From NCBI RefSeq assembly GCF_900090265.1, contig NZ_LT607752.1, positions 5,090,001-5,154,000 of the forward strand: DNA of 64,000 nucleotides, in the 5' to 3' direction. A program made the position numbers and the translations under genes. This document shows positions 8,084 to 16,947 of this stretch, in pieces. This DNA comes from Micromonospora rifamycinica. Lineage in GTDB: Bacteria; Actinomycetota; Actinomycetes; Mycobacteriales; Micromonosporaceae. The notes below the pieces were generated by a model. The model did no database searches. It worked only from the letters and a program-made list of their open reading frames with translations, and was not told the DNA's origin. Positions within the stretch are counted from its first letter, which is position 1. Each line of letters begins with the position of its first letter.

Positions 8084-9115
8084 TCAGTGGGGGGCGGGGT
8101 CCGGGCTGACGCCGTAGAGGGCCGCCGAGCGGGCCGCCGCGTCGACGAGGCGGGCGCGCAGCACGGCCGGTTCGAGCACCTCCACCTCGGGACCGAGGCC
8201 GAGCAGCTGCGCGTACGCCACCTCGACGGACTCGACGGGCAGCCGGGTCACCACCCACCCCTGCCCGTCGGGTACGCCGAGACCGGCCATCGCCTCCTCG
8301 TACGCGAAGGGGGTGTCGGCGAGGAAGCGGAGCCGGCGCAGGCCTTCGGGGCTGACCCGGATGGTGGCCCGTTCGGCGAGCATGCCCCGCAGGAACGCCC
8401 CGGCCTGCTCCCGCCAGTAGCCGCCCAGGTCGAAGCCGTCGTCCCGGACGAAGGTCGCCGGGTCGGCGGCGACGTGCAGCACCCGGTCCACCCGGTAGGT
8501 ACGCATCGCCTCGCCGACCCGGCCCACGAGATACCAGGTGCCGCTCTTGAGCACCAGCCCGTACGGCTCGACCCGGCGGGCCACCTCCCGGTCGCCGCGC
8601 CGGTACCGCAGCTCGACCACCCCGTCCCGCCACACCGCGCGGGCCAGCTCGGACAGCCAGCGGGGCGGGGTGGCGTCGCGGAACCAGCCCGGCACGTCGA
8701 GGTGGAACCGCCGCCCGGTGCGGGCCGGCGCGTCGCGCAGGCTCGGCGGCAGCGCGGCGAGCACCTTCAGCTCGGCGGACGCCACCGCCTCGGCCAGCCC
8801 CAGGTCACCGGCGGGGCCGGGCAGCCCGGCGAGGAAGAGCGCCTCCGCCTCGTCCCGGGTCAGCCCGGTCAGCCGGGTCCGGTAGCCGCCGAGCAGCCGG
8901 TAGCCGCCGGAGCGGCCCCGGTCGGCGTAGACCGGCACCCCGGCGGCGGAGAGCGCCAGCACGTCCCGGTAGACGGTCCGCTCGGAGACCTCCAGCTCGC
9001 GGGCGAGTTCGGCGGCGGTCATCGTCTCCCGCGCCTGCAACAGCAGCACCAGGGAGATCAACCGGGCGGCGCGCACCACCGTATCCTGCCGCCCCGACCC
9101 ACCGGCCGGCGCCAT
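8084..9115 (-). CDS. WYL-domain transcriptional regulator with N-terminal HTH
   Basis: A 343-residue protein from ATG 9115; the open frame continues far upstream, but that part is antisense to other genes. Residues 12-70 form a DeoR/HTH_11-type winged helix (TAAELARELEVSERTVYRDVLAL). The WYL domain lies around 140-235, with the key segment PYGLVLKSGTWYLVGR and the arginine-rich TYRVDRVL. A C-terminal WCX-like extension follows. WYL domains bind nucleic acid or nucleotide ligands and occur in PafBC-like and defence-linked regulators. It starts 46 bases from the divergent EI24-domain gene and probably shares its promoter region. Confidence 0.85.
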   Translation of the reverse strand: MAPAGGSGRQDTVVRAARLISLVLLLQARETMTAAELARELEVSERTVYRDVLALSAAGVPVYADRGRSGGYRLLGGYRTRLTGLTRDEAEALFLAGLPGPAGDLGLAEAVASAELKVLAALPPSLRDAPARTGRRFHLDVPGWFRDATPPRWLSELARAVWRDGVVELRYRRGDREVARRVEPYGLVLKSGTWYLVGRVGEAMRTYRVDRVLHVAADPATFVRDDGFDLGGYWREQAGAFLRGMLAERATIRVSPEGLRRLRFLADTPFAYEEAMAGLGVPDGQGWVVTRLPVESVEVAYAQLLGLGPEVEVLEPAVLRARLVDAAARSAALYGVSPDPAPH

Positions 9116-9160
9116 CGGGTGCCGGGCGGCGGTGGCCGGTGGCCAGTAGGCTCTGCGGTC

Positions 9161-9955
9161 GTGGACGGACCCCGTACCCTCGCCGCGCCGGTGACCGGCG
9201 CGGCCCGTCGCTTCTTCGGCGGCGTCGGCCTGCTGTTGCGCGGCCTCGGCCTGTATGTCCGCAGCCCGGGCCTGATGCTGCTCGGCGTGGTGCCGGCGCT
9301 GCTGTCCGCGGTGCTCTTCGTCGCCGCGTTCGCCACCCTGGTCTACTTCGTGGACGAGCTGGCGGCATGGGTGACCCCGTTCGCCGACGACTGGTCGGAC
9401 ACCCCGCGCAGCCTGGTCCGGGTGATCGCCGGGCTGGCCTTCCTGGGGCTGGGCGGGCTGTTGACCGTGGTCGGCTTCACCGCCGTCACCCTGGTCATCG
9501 GGGATCCGTTCTACGAGAAGATCTCCGAGCGGGTGGAGGACCGGCTCGGCGGCACCCCCGGCGCGGTGGAGGTGCCGTTCGGGGCGTCGCTGCGGCGCAG
9601 CATCGTCGATTCGCTGCGGCTGGTCGGGCTCTCGGTGCTGTTCGGCATCCCGCTCTTCGTGGCCGGGTTCATCCCGGTGGTCGGGCAGACCGTGGTGCCG
9701 GTGGTCGGCGCGGCGGTGGGTGGCTGGCTGCTCGCCGTGGAACTGGTCGGAGCGCCGTTCTCCCGGCGCGGGCTGCGGCTGCCGGACCGGCGGGCCCGGC
9801 TGAAGGCGGACCGGGCCACCTCGCTGGGCTTCGGCGTGGCGGTCTTCCTCTGTTTCCTGGTCCCGTTGGGCGCGGTGCTGGTGATGCCGGCGGCCGTCGC
9901 CGGGGCGGCGTTGCTCGCCCGTCGGTCGTTGGGGCAGCACATCGAGGAGAGCTGA
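9161..9955 (+). CDS. EI24/CysZ-like membrane protein
   Basis: A 264-residue integral membrane protein from GTG 9161. Hydrophobic segments lie near residues 38-62, 88-115, 155-185 and 225-250, with the conserved loop GDPFYEKISERVED near residue 118. This matches the EI24 domain family (PF07264), which includes the sulfate permease CysZ. Many actinobacteria carry a single copy annotated only as EI24 domain protein. Sulfate transport is possible but unproven; no cys genes are near. It is convergent with a GNAT gene, leaving only 8 bases between stops. Confidence 0.8.
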   Translation: MDGPRTLAAPVTGAARRFFGGVGLLLRGLGLYVRSPGLMLLGVVPALLSAVLFVAAFATLVYFVDELAAWVTPFADDWSDTPRSLVRVIAGLAFLGLGGLLTVVGFTAVTLVIGDPFYEKISERVEDRLGGTPGAVEVPFGASLRRSIVDSLRLVGLSVLFGIPLFVAGFIPVVGQTVVPVVGAAVGGWLLAVELVGAPFSRRGLRLPDRRARLKADRATSLGFGVAVFLCFLVPLGAVLVMPAAVAGAALLARRSLGQHIEES

Positions 9956-9963
9956 GCGGCTGG

Positions 9964-10860
9964 TCAGCGTAGGTCGCGTAGGCAGGACCAGCCGGACGCC
10001 ACCGGCCGGTAGCCGAGCCGTTCGTTGACGGCGAGCATCGGCGCGTTGGCCTCGTCGTTGGAGGTGTAGGCCGTCCGCACCCCGTTGCCGGCGGCCCGGT
10101 GCAGCGCGGTCTGTTTGGTCAGCCGGGCCAGTCCCCGACCCCGGTATTCCGGGCGGGTCGCGGTGAAGTCGGACCACATCCGGTCGCCGTCCCGCTTGAC
10201 CAGGCTGAGCGCGACCAACGCGCCGTCCGTCTCGGCGACCGTGCTGGCGTCCCGGTCCAGCCCCGGGTTCTCCCAGGACGCGAACCGCCAGTAGGCGTAG
10301 CTGGTCGCGTCCACCGGCACGTCCCCCGGCTCGCCCGCGGCGGCAGCGACGTCGAGGAGATAGATCTGGTACGGGTCGAGCCCGGTGAGCGGGAGCAGCC
10401 GCACCCCGGCGGGCGGCTCGGGCAACGGTGGGGCCGGGCGCAGGTCGAGCGCCGAGTAGCGCAGCTCCCGGCTGGGGGTGAACCCGTGCCGCCGGGCGTA
10501 CGACAGCGAGCCGGTCCGCACCCAGGTCCGCACCCGACGGATCCGGAGCGATTCGAGGTGGGCCAGCGCGGCGGCGAGCAGTGCGGTGCCGGTGCCCCGG
10601 CCCCGGTGCTCCGGGTGCACGTGCAGGAGGGAGACTTCCCCGAAGTCCGGCACGGAGGTCTCCGTGTTCCGGTATGCCGAGGCCCAGCCGACGATCTGGC
10701 CGTCCGCCTCGGCCACCCAGGCCGTCCACTTCTCCTCGGGTGGTGGCTGGGCGATCATCTGCCGGGTCGACGCGACCCCCCGTACCAGGTACGGATGGAC
10801 CAGCGACCGCAGTGCCACCACCCCGGGCGCGTCGTCCGGTCGGGCGGTACGGATCAGCAC
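9964..10860 (-). CDS. Tandem GNAT-domain acetyltransferase
   Basis: A 298-residue protein with two GNAT modules. The first (residues 1-150) has the acetyl-CoA loop VHPEHRGRGTGTALL; the second (165-298) has TRPEYRGRGLARLTKQTALH. Such double-GNAT proteins acetylate antibiotics, amines or mycothiol intermediates (MshD has this layout), but residue identity to MshD is not clear from inspection. GTG 10860 is preferred. The frame is open to GTG 10938, but that extra part translates a GC-rich duplication (GTGGGCGGCACGGC-like, twice) and looks unnatural. Inverted repeats and a palindromic element lie upstream. Confidence 0.8.
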   Translation of the reverse strand: MLIRTARPDDAPGVVALRSLVHPYLVRGVASTRQMIAQPPPEEKWTAWVAEADGQIVGWASAYRNTETSVPDFGEVSLLHVHPEHRGRGTGTALLAAALAHLESLRIRRVRTWVRTGSLSYARRHGFTPSRELRYSALDLRPAPPLPEPPAGVRLLPLTGLDPYQIYLLDVAAAAGEPGDVPVDATSYAYWRFASWENPGLDRDASTVAETDGALVALSLVKRDGDRMWSDFTATRPEYRGRGLARLTKQTALHRAAGNGVRTAYTSNDEANAPMLAVNERLGYRPVASGWSCLRDLR

Positions 10861-11035
10861 CCGCGCCGCCCCGCCCCCGGCCGCTGCTTCCCGGCGGTGG
10901 GCGGCACGGCGGTGGGCGGCACGGTGGTGCAACGACACGACGGGGCAGGGTCAGCCATGCCCGCGAGGGTAGGCGTCGGTCGGAGCCGACTGCCACGGCT
11001 TTTCCTTGCCCCGCCGAAACAATGTAACTCTCGGT

Positions 11036-11076
11036 GACATCAGTCCTTGATGTCGAGGCCGATCACAATCAGTGAT
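11036..11076. promoter_or_regulatory. Two inverted repeats upstream of the GNAT gene
   Basis: GACATCA-GTCCT-TGATGTC (11036-11054) is a perfect 7-bp dyad; ATCAC-AATCA-GTGAT (11062-11076) is a perfect 5-bp dyad. Both have 5-base spacers and lie in a comparatively AT-rich patch about 180-215 bases upstream of the GNAT start. Repressor binding is possible; no cognate regulator is obvious. Confidence 0.4.
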
Positions 11077-11110
11077 ATCCATTCCACCCCTGTCACCTCA
11101 CCCCCGCCAC

Positions 11111-11234
11111 CTTTGCTCTGCTGCCCTGGGCGCGACACGCGATTGAACTGCTGTTTCAGGGTGGGCGGCGTGGGACGTCGTCGTTCCCATCGATCACTAT
11201 GGGTGCCTGTCGCCTGCATGGCGGCAGAGCAAAG
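11111..11234. repeat. Palindromic element, copy A (CTTTGCTCTGCTGCC arms)
   Basis: The left arm CTTTGCTCTGCTGCC at 11111-11125 pairs with GGCGGCAGAGCAAAG at 11220-11234 (14 of 15). Inside, GCGACAC and CTGTCGC are also complementary. The left flank is C-rich and the right flank G-rich, extending the symmetry. The same arms recur at 45412-45480. The rest of the gap 10861-11364 holds no credible gene. Confidence 0.75.
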
Positions 11235-11364
11235 GGAGTGAGGGGGTGATGGTGAGGTCGGCGGCCTTGTTGCTCAAGGTGGTGGTTCGGGTCGGCCGGT
11301 GGGCTGGTGCCCGCCAGGCGGGCGCACCCGTCCCGGGGCTGGGCCCGCCACGTGAGCAAGGGGG

Positions 11365-12372
11365 TCAGGCGGACTGCCGGATCACCAGCTCGGTCGGCAG
11401 CACCACGACCCGCTCGACGTCCGCGCCGTCGGCGAGGGCCAGCAGCAGCCGGGTCATCTTCCGGCCCAGCTCGACGATCGGCTGCCGCACGGTGGTCAGC
11501 GGCGGCTCGGTGTAGGCGGCCGTCTCGATGTCGTCGAAGCCGATCACCGCGACGTCGTCGGGCACCCGCCGGCCCGCCTCGTGCAGCGCCCGCAGGGCGG
11601 CGTGCGCCATCAGGTCGGAGGCGGCGAAGACCGCGTCCAGATCGGGGTACGCGGCGAGCAGCCGACGCATCGCCGTGGTGCCCGACTCGCGGGTGAAGTC
11701 GCCGTACTCGATCATCTGGGGTAGGCCGGCGGCGACCACGGTGTCCCGGTAGCCGGCCAGCCGTTCGATGCCGGCGACCATGTCCTGTGGGCCGGCGATG
11801 GTGGCGATCCGGCGGCGACCGTTGTCGATCAGGTAGCGGGTGGCCGTGGCGACCCCGCCGACATGGTCCACGTCGATGTAGGGCACGTCGGCGGCGTCCA
11901 GCGGCCGACCGCTGCACACCACCGGTATCCCCAGCCGGGCGAGCCGGCCGGGGAGCGGGTCCTTGCCGTGCAGCGAGGCGAAGAGCACCCCGTCGACGTG
12001 CCGGCCGGTGGTGTAGCGGGCGACCCGGTCGTGCCCGGCGGGCGAGCCGGCCAGCATCAGCACGAGTTGCTTGTCGGCCGCCTCCAGCTCCTGGGCCGCA
12101 CCCCGGATGATCCCGGGGAAGACCTGGTCGTCGGAGAAGACCCGGGTGGCGACCTCCGGCAGCACCAGGGCGACCGAGTCGGTCCGCTGGGTGACCAGGC
12201 TGCGGGCGGCCAGGTTCGGCACGTACCCCAGCTCGGCCACCGCCCGGCGGACCGCCTCCTGGATCGGCTCGGCGACCGTGGTGGAGCCGTTCACCACCCG
12301 GGAGACCGTCGCCCGGGACACGCCGGCCTGCCGGGCGACCGCCTCCAGGGTGGGCCGCTGCGCCGCCGTCAT
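11365..12372 (-). CDS. LacI-family regulator of the adjacent GH1 glucosidase
   Basis: A 335-residue regulator from ATG 12372 (GTG 12384 also possible). Residues 5-55 are the LacI HTH (LEAVARQAGVSRATVSRVVNG) with hinge YVPNLAARSL. Residues 60-335 are the periplasmic-binding-protein-like sensor with FASLHGKD, DHVGGVATATRYL and GFDDIETAAY motifs. It begins 19 bases after the end of the GH1 gene on the same strand, so both form a beta-glucosidase operon. AGAGAGCGCTCTCT and a related site upstream of that gene resemble the CebR/LacI operators of cello-oligosaccharide systems. The inducer is probably a beta-glucoside. Confidence 0.9.
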   Translation of the reverse strand: MTAAQRPTLEAVARQAGVSRATVSRVVNGSTTVAEPIQEAVRRAVAELGYVPNLAARSLVTQRTDSVALVLPEVATRVFSDDQVFPGIIRGAAQELEAADKQLVLMLAGSPAGHDRVARYTTGRHVDGVLFASLHGKDPLPGRLARLGIPVVCSGRPLDAADVPYIDVDHVGGVATATRYLIDNGRRRIATIAGPQDMVAGIERLAGYRDTVVAAGLPQMIEYGDFTRESGTTAMRRLLAAYPDLDAVFAASDLMAHAALRALHEAGRRVPDDVAVIGFDDIETAAYTEPPLTTVRQPIVELGRKMTRLLLALADGADVERVVVLPTELVIRQSA

Positions 12373-12391
12373 ACCCGCTACCACCGCCTCG

Positions 12392-13765
12392 TCACAGCCC
12401 GTTCCGGGAGATCACCTCCTGGTACCACCGGGCGCTCGACTTCGGGGTGCGCCGCTGGTCCAGATAGTCGACGTGGACGATCCCGAACCGCTTCCGATAG
12501 CCCTCGGCCCACTCGAAGTTGTCCAGCAACGACCATACGAGATAGCCGCGCAGGTCCACCCCGCGGGAGATGGCCTCGTGCGCGGCCCGCAGGTGCCCGT
12601 CCAGGTAGGCGATCCGGTCGGCGTCGTCGATCCGGCCGTCCCCGTCCGGGAGCCGGGTGTCGTCGGGGAACGCGCCGCCGTTCTCGGTGATCATCAGCGG
12701 TAGCCCCGGGTAGTCGGTGGCGATCCGCTCCAGCAGCCGGGTCAACCCGGCCGGCTCGATCTGCCACCCCATCTCGGTCACCGGGCCGGCGGCCGGGAGG
12801 AACTCTACCGCGCCCTCGGTGCCCGGGTAGGCGCTGCTGCCGGCCCCGTCCGGGCGGCCCGCGACGTAGGTGGGGGAGTAGTAGTTGATCCCGAGCAGGT
12901 CCAGCGGCGCGGCGATGACCTTCTCGTCGCCCTCCCGGACGAACGTGGGCTCCACCATCCGGGCGACGTGTTCGAGCACGTCGGCCGGGTAGCCGGCCCC
13001 GGTCAGCGGGTCCAGGAAGATCCGGTTCTGGAGGCCGTCGACCAGGCGTACCGCGGCGGCGTCGGCGGCGCTGCCCGGGTCGGCCGGCGCGACGTCCGCC
13101 GGGTTGAGGGTGATCCCGATGGTCCGCGCGCCCGCCGCCCGCAGCGCCCGTGCCGCCAGGCCGTGCCCCAGCAACAGGTGGTGGACTGCCCGGAAGGCCG
13201 ACCCGGCGTCCTGCTCGCCGGGGGCGTGCACCCCGTTGCCGTAACCCAGGTAGGCCGAGCACCACGGCTCGTTGAGCGTGGTCCAGGTGTGCACCCGGTC
13301 GCCGAGCCGCGCGTGCACGGCGAGCGCGTAGTCGGCGAAGTGCTCGGCGGTCTCCCGGCTGGTCCAGCCGCCCCGGTCCTGCAACGTCTGGGGCAGGTCC
13401 CAGTGGTAGAGCGTGATGATCGGGTCGATGCCCCGGTCGAGCAGCGCGTCGGTCAGCCGGTCGTAGAAGTCCAGGCCGCGCGGGTTGACCGGGCCGGTGC
13501 CGTCCGGCCGGATCCGGGGCCAGGCCACCGAGAAGCGGTACGCGGCCAGCCCCAGCTCGGCCATCAGCGCCACGTCGTCGGCGTACCGGTGGTAGTGGTC
13601 GCAGGCGACGTCACCGGTGTGCCCGGCGAACACCTTGCCCGGCGTGCGGCTGAAGGTGTCCCAGATGGAGTCGCCGCGGCCGTCGTCGCGGGCCGCCCCC
13701 TCGATCTGGTACGCGGCGGTCGCCGCGCCCCACACGAAGTTCTCCGGGAATCGACGTTCGCTCAC
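12392..13765 (-). CDS. GH1 beta-glucosidase
   Basis: A 457-residue family-1 glycosidase from GTG 13765, preceded by GGAGG at a good distance. The N-terminal signature FPENFVWGAATAAYQIEG is intact. Catalytic acid/base Glu166 is in TLNEPW and nucleophile Glu361 in ITENGG; the aglycone motif WSLLDNFEWAEGY is near residue 415. There is no signal peptide, so it acts on imported disaccharides such as cellobiose. No ABC importer is next to it; only the LacI regulator follows. Two palindromes with central AGCGCT lie 130-190 bases upstream. Confidence 0.93.
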   Translation of the reverse strand: MSERRFPENFVWGAATAAYQIEGAARDDGRGDSIWDTFSRTPGKVFAGHTGDVACDHYHRYADDVALMAELGLAAYRFSVAWPRIRPDGTGPVNPRGLDFYDRLTDALLDRGIDPIITLYHWDLPQTLQDRGGWTSRETAEHFADYALAVHARLGDRVHTWTTLNEPWCSAYLGYGNGVHAPGEQDAGSAFRAVHHLLLGHGLAARALRAAGARTIGITLNPADVAPADPGSAADAAAVRLVDGLQNRIFLDPLTGAGYPADVLEHVARMVEPTFVREGDEKVIAAPLDLLGINYYSPTYVAGRPDGAGSSAYPGTEGAVEFLPAAGPVTEMGWQIEPAGLTRLLERIATDYPGLPLMITENGGAFPDDTRLPDGDGRIDDADRIAYLDGHLRAAHEAISRGVDLRGYLVWSLLDNFEWAEGYRKRFGIVHVDYLDQRRTPKSSARWYQEVISRNGL

Positions 13766-13892
13766 GCGGTTTCCTCCTTCGTTCGCGCCGGTGGGGACGG
13801 CCCACCGGCACCGGCTTGACGCCGTGGCCGCACCCGGCCCGGTGCTCCGGTCGTCGGGCACAGCGTACGGCCAGCGAGGGTCGTTCCAGGGG

Positions 13893-13954
13893 CGGAGAGC
13901 GCTCCTCCGCCAGCGTCGTCGCTGGGCGGAACCGCTGTCAAGAGAGCGCTCTCT
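13893..13954 (-). promoter_or_regulatory. LacI-type operators and -35 box for the GH1-LacI operon
   Basis: AGAGAGCGCTCTCT at 13941-13954 is a perfect 14-bp palindrome with the central CG typical of LacI-family sites, close to the known CebR site TGGGAGCGCTCCCA. A weaker relative (GGAGAGCGCTCC) sits at 13894-13905. On the minus strand a TTGACA box (13941-13936) touches the perfect palindrome, so repressor binding would block polymerase. No convincing -10 was found. Confidence 0.65.
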
Positions 13955-14057
13955 GAGAATCCGGCCGGACCTCGGCACCCCGACGGGAGCGGTCGTCCCC
14001 GGACGGGGCGACCGCTCCCCGTGCGCGGTTCGCCGTGCTACGTGGTGCGCGTGACGG

Positions 14058-14819
14058 TCAGCCGACGCGCAGGCCCTCCAGCAGGGAACGGTCCCCGGTC
14101 ACCCCGAGGGTGTCGAAGCTGATCCGGCCCCAGAGCGCCAACAGCAGGTCGCTGGCCGAGCCCGTCACCTGCACCCGGGCGTGGTGGTCGTCGTGCCCGA
14201 AGACCGTGGCGGTGTCCAGCAGCGCCACCCCCTCGCCGCGCATCCGCAGGTACCAGTCCTGCGCGGCGTCGGCGGCGGTCAGGTGTACCACCCCCTGCCA
14301 CTGCCCCGAGGCCCGCCGCCGGCCGGCCGGCAGCCAGGTGTCCAGCACCTCGCTGACCCCGTCGGCGGCGAGCTTCGCCTCGACCGGGTCACCGGCGGCG
14401 ATGGCGAGCTGGGCGTCCCACCGGTGCACCGCGGTCTCGTGGGCCATCCGGCGCGGCCAGAAGCCGGCCTTCTTGGGCTGCGGCATCGGGTTCCAGGCCG
14501 GGGCCTCCGGGTCGAGCGTGTCGAAGAGCGTCATCAGCTGGTCGTACTGGTGCTGCCAGAGCTGGAGCGCGGACACCCCGGCGGGCAGCTCGGCGACGTG
14601 GTCGCGGCGGGCTGGCTGGGCGGTGTCCCCGGAGCCGACGAAGGAGTGCACCCAGTGGTAGACCCCGGCGAGGTGCAGGGTCAGGTCGGCCACCGTCCAC
14701 CCCGGGCAGGACAGCACGGGTGTCTCCGGCGGGGCCTCGGCGACGGCCGCGGCGAACGCCGGGCCGTCGACCCGGAGCGCTCCGATCCAGAAGTCCTTCG
14801 TGGCGTGCAGTCTGCTCAT
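14058..14819 (-). CDS. Maleylpyruvate-isomerase-family mycothiol-dependent protein
   Basis: A 253-residue protein with the DinB-like four-helix N-terminal domain of the MDMPI/mycothiol-S-transferase superfamily. Putative metal-binding histidines are in LTLHLAGVYHW (near 51) and MAHETAVHRWDAQ (near 127), in the usual H-x3-E-x3-H arrangement. The C-terminal part (about 165-253) is the MDMPI_C domain. Members use mycothiol for isomerisation, detoxification or metal-dependent thiol chemistry. The mycothiol gene mshA lies 2 kb away. It starts 71 bases from divergent murB. Confidence 0.83.
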   Translation of the reverse strand: MSRLHATKDFWIGALRVDGPAFAAAVAEAPPETPVLSCPGWTVADLTLHLAGVYHWVHSFVGSGDTAQPARRDHVAELPAGVSALQLWQHQYDQLMTLFDTLDPEAPAWNPMPQPKKAGFWPRRMAHETAVHRWDAQLAIAAGDPVEAKLAADGVSEVLDTWLPAGRRRASGQWQGVVHLTAADAAQDWYLRMRGEGVALLDTATVFGHDDHHARVQVTGSASDLLLALWGRISFDTLGVTGDRSLLEGLRVG

Positions 14820-14890
14820 CGCAAATCCTCCCCGGGGTGACCCGGCGACCAGTGGGTGCCGCGGCTACCCCTCAGCCTAGGGTGAAAGGC

Positions 14891-15982
14891 GTGTCGAACG
14901 TCTACGCCAAACCGACAACGGACGCCGAACCCGCCGATCCGGCCGTCCTGGCGGAATACACCACCCTCCGGCTCGGCGGCCCCGCCGCCCGCCTGGAGAC
15001 CGCCACCAGCGCCGACGAGATCGTCGCCCGGGTCCGCGCCGCGCGCCGGCGCGACGAACCGGTGCTGGTCCTGGCCGGCGGCAGCAACGTGGTCGTCGGG
15101 GACGCCGGATTCCCCGGCACCGTCGTGCTGGTCCGGTCGCGGGGCCACACCGTGGTCGCCGAGGACCCCGACACCGTGACCGTCCGCGTCGAGGCCGGCG
15201 AGCCCTGGGACGACCTGGTCGCCACCGCCGTCGGCAACGGCTGGTCCGGCCTGGAGTGCCTCTCCGGCATCCCCGGCTCGGCCGGCGCCACCCCGATCCA
15301 GAACGTCGGCGCGTACGGGCAGGAGGTCGCCGAACGGATCACCGGCGTCCAGGTGTACGACCGGGCCGACGACCGGCTGACCACCATCGACGCGGCGGAC
15401 TGCGGCTTCGCGTACCGGGGCAGCATCTTCAAGTACAGCGACCGGTGGGTGGTGCTCTCGGTCGACTTCCGGCTGGACCGCTCGCCACTGTCCGGGCCGG
15501 TGCGCTACGCCGAGCTGGCCCGCTCGCTCGGGGTGCAGGTCGGCGACCGGGTGCCGCTGGCCGCCGCCCGGGACACGGTGCTCGCGTTGCGCGCCGGCAA
15601 GGGCATGGTGCTCGACCCCGCCGACCCGGACACCTGGTCGGTCGGCTCGTTCTTCACCAATCCGGTCCTCGACCGGGCGGCGTACGAGCTGCTGCGCGAG
15701 CGCGCCGCCGACGTCGGGGAGCCGCCGTCCTGGCCCTGCCCGGGTGACCTGGTGAAGGTGAGCGCCGCCTGGCTGATCGACCGGGCCGGCTTCGCCAAGG
15801 GGCACCCGGGGCCGGGGGGCACCGCCATCTCCGGCAAGCACACCCTCGCCCTGACCAACCACGGGGGCCGTGCCCGCACCGCCGACCTGATCACCCTCGC
15901 CCGGGAGATCCGCGACGGCGTGCACGCCCGGTTCGGCGTCCCCCTGCACCCCGAGCCGGTGCTGGTGAACTGCGCCGTCTGA
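14891..15982 (+). CDS. murB: UDP-N-acetylenolpyruvoylglucosamine reductase
   Basis: A 363-residue type-I MurB from GTG 14891. It reduces UDP-GlcNAc-enolpyruvate to UDP-MurNAc with NADPH and FAD in peptidoglycan synthesis. FAD-binding features are LAGGSNVVVGD near residue 65 and CLSGIPGSAGATPIQNVGAYGQE near 125. The catalytic serine is in the segment WSVGSFFTNPVL near 255, and the C-terminal Glu in HPEPVLVNC. The gene is stand-alone, as in mycobacteria (Rv0482), and precedes the SDR and mshA in the conserved order. Confidence 0.95.
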   Translation: MSNVYAKPTTDAEPADPAVLAEYTTLRLGGPAARLETATSADEIVARVRAARRRDEPVLVLAGGSNVVVGDAGFPGTVVLVRSRGHTVVAEDPDTVTVRVEAGEPWDDLVATAVGNGWSGLECLSGIPGSAGATPIQNVGAYGQEVAERITGVQVYDRADDRLTTIDAADCGFAYRGSIFKYSDRWVVLSVDFRLDRSPLSGPVRYAELARSLGVQVGDRVPLAAARDTVLALRAGKGMVLDPADPDTWSVGSFFTNPVLDRAAYELLRERAADVGEPPSWPCPGDLVKVSAAWLIDRAGFAKGHPGPGGTAISGKHTLALTNHGGRARTADLITLAREIRDGVHARFGVPLHPEPVLVNCAV

Positions 15983-15998
15983 CCCGCCGGTCAGCCGC

Positions 15999-16766
15999 TC
16001 AGCGGCCGACCCGGTGCACCTTGTGCTGGGCCGCCTGGGCCAGCGGGCGGACCACCAGCCGGTCCACGTTGACGTGGTGCGGGAGGGTGGCGCACCAGGC
16101 GATGCACTCCGCGACGTCCTCGGCCACCAGCGGCTGCGCCACCCCGGCGTAGGTGGCGTCGGCCTTCGCCGCGTCCCCGCCGAAGCGGTTCAGGCCGAAC
16201 TCTTCGGTCCGGACCATCCCGGGATCGATCTCGACCACCCGGACGGGTCGACCGCACAGCTCCAGGCGCAGGGTGCCGGCCACCGCGGTCTGGGCGTGCT
16301 TGGCCGCGGTGTAGCCGCCGCCGCCCTCGTACACGGTCAGGCCGGCGGTGGACGAGACCACCACGACGGTCCCCGCGGCGGAGCGTTCCAGGGCCGGCAG
16401 CAGGGCCTGGGTGACCCGCAGCGTGCCGAGCACGTTCACGTCGTACATCCACTGCCAGTCGGCGATCGCGCCGGTCTCCACCGGGTCCAGCCCGCGCGCG
16501 CCACCGGCGTTGTTGACCAGCAGGGTGACCGGGCCGGGTGCCCCGGCGGCGGCCCGCGCCAGCCCGGCCACCGACTCGTCCGAGGTGACGTCGCAGGGCA
16601 CCGCGGTGGCGCGGCCGCCGGCCGCCGTGATCTCGGCGACCAGGGCGGCGAGCCGGTCGGTGCGCCGGGCGGCGGCGAGCACGTGGAAACCCGCGGCGGC
16701 GAGCCGGCGGGCGGTGGCCGCGCCGATCCCGCTGGACGCCCCGGTGACGATCGCGACAGAGGTCAT
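15999..16766 (-). CDS. Classical SDR oxidoreductase (Rv0484c-like)
   Basis: A 255-residue classical short-chain dehydrogenase: TGASSGIG at residues 8-15, NNAGG near 89, catalytic serine in VVSSTAG near 140 and YTAAK near 154. Basic residues after the Rossmann beta-2 strand (AARRTDR) suggest NADP(H). The same convergent SDR sits between murB and mshA in mycobacteria, so it belongs to the conserved block, but no substrate is known to me. Confidence 0.9.
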   Translation of the reverse strand: MTSVAIVTGASSGIGAATARRLAAAGFHVLAAARRTDRLAALVAEITAAGGRATAVPCDVTSDESVAGLARAAAGAPGPVTLLVNNAGGARGLDPVETGAIADWQWMYDVNVLGTLRVTQALLPALERSAAGTVVVVSSTAGLTVYEGGGGYTAAKHAQTAVAGTLRLELCGRPVRVVEIDPGMVRTEEFGLNRFGGDAAKADATYAGVAQPLVAEDVAECIAWCATLPHHVNVDRLVVRPLAQAAQHKVHRVGR

Positions 16767-16947
16767 CAGGCCATTCTCGCCCCGCCGCGAGGTCCCGCCC
16801 CCAGGGTCCGGTGATGAGGTCCGTCACGCCCGCGACCCGGGGTGACGCATTTCCGAAGCCCGATGGGGAAGATGACACGCGGCGCGCGGGTTGACCGAGG
16901 AGCGCCGGTCGTGCGGGACGGCATCAACCGTGACAGAAGGAGCGGAC

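Noticed and set aside
10861..10938. N-terminal extension of the GNAT gene to GTG 10938
   Set aside because: The extra residues come from a short GC-rich duplication and are not a natural N-terminus; uncertain but less likely.
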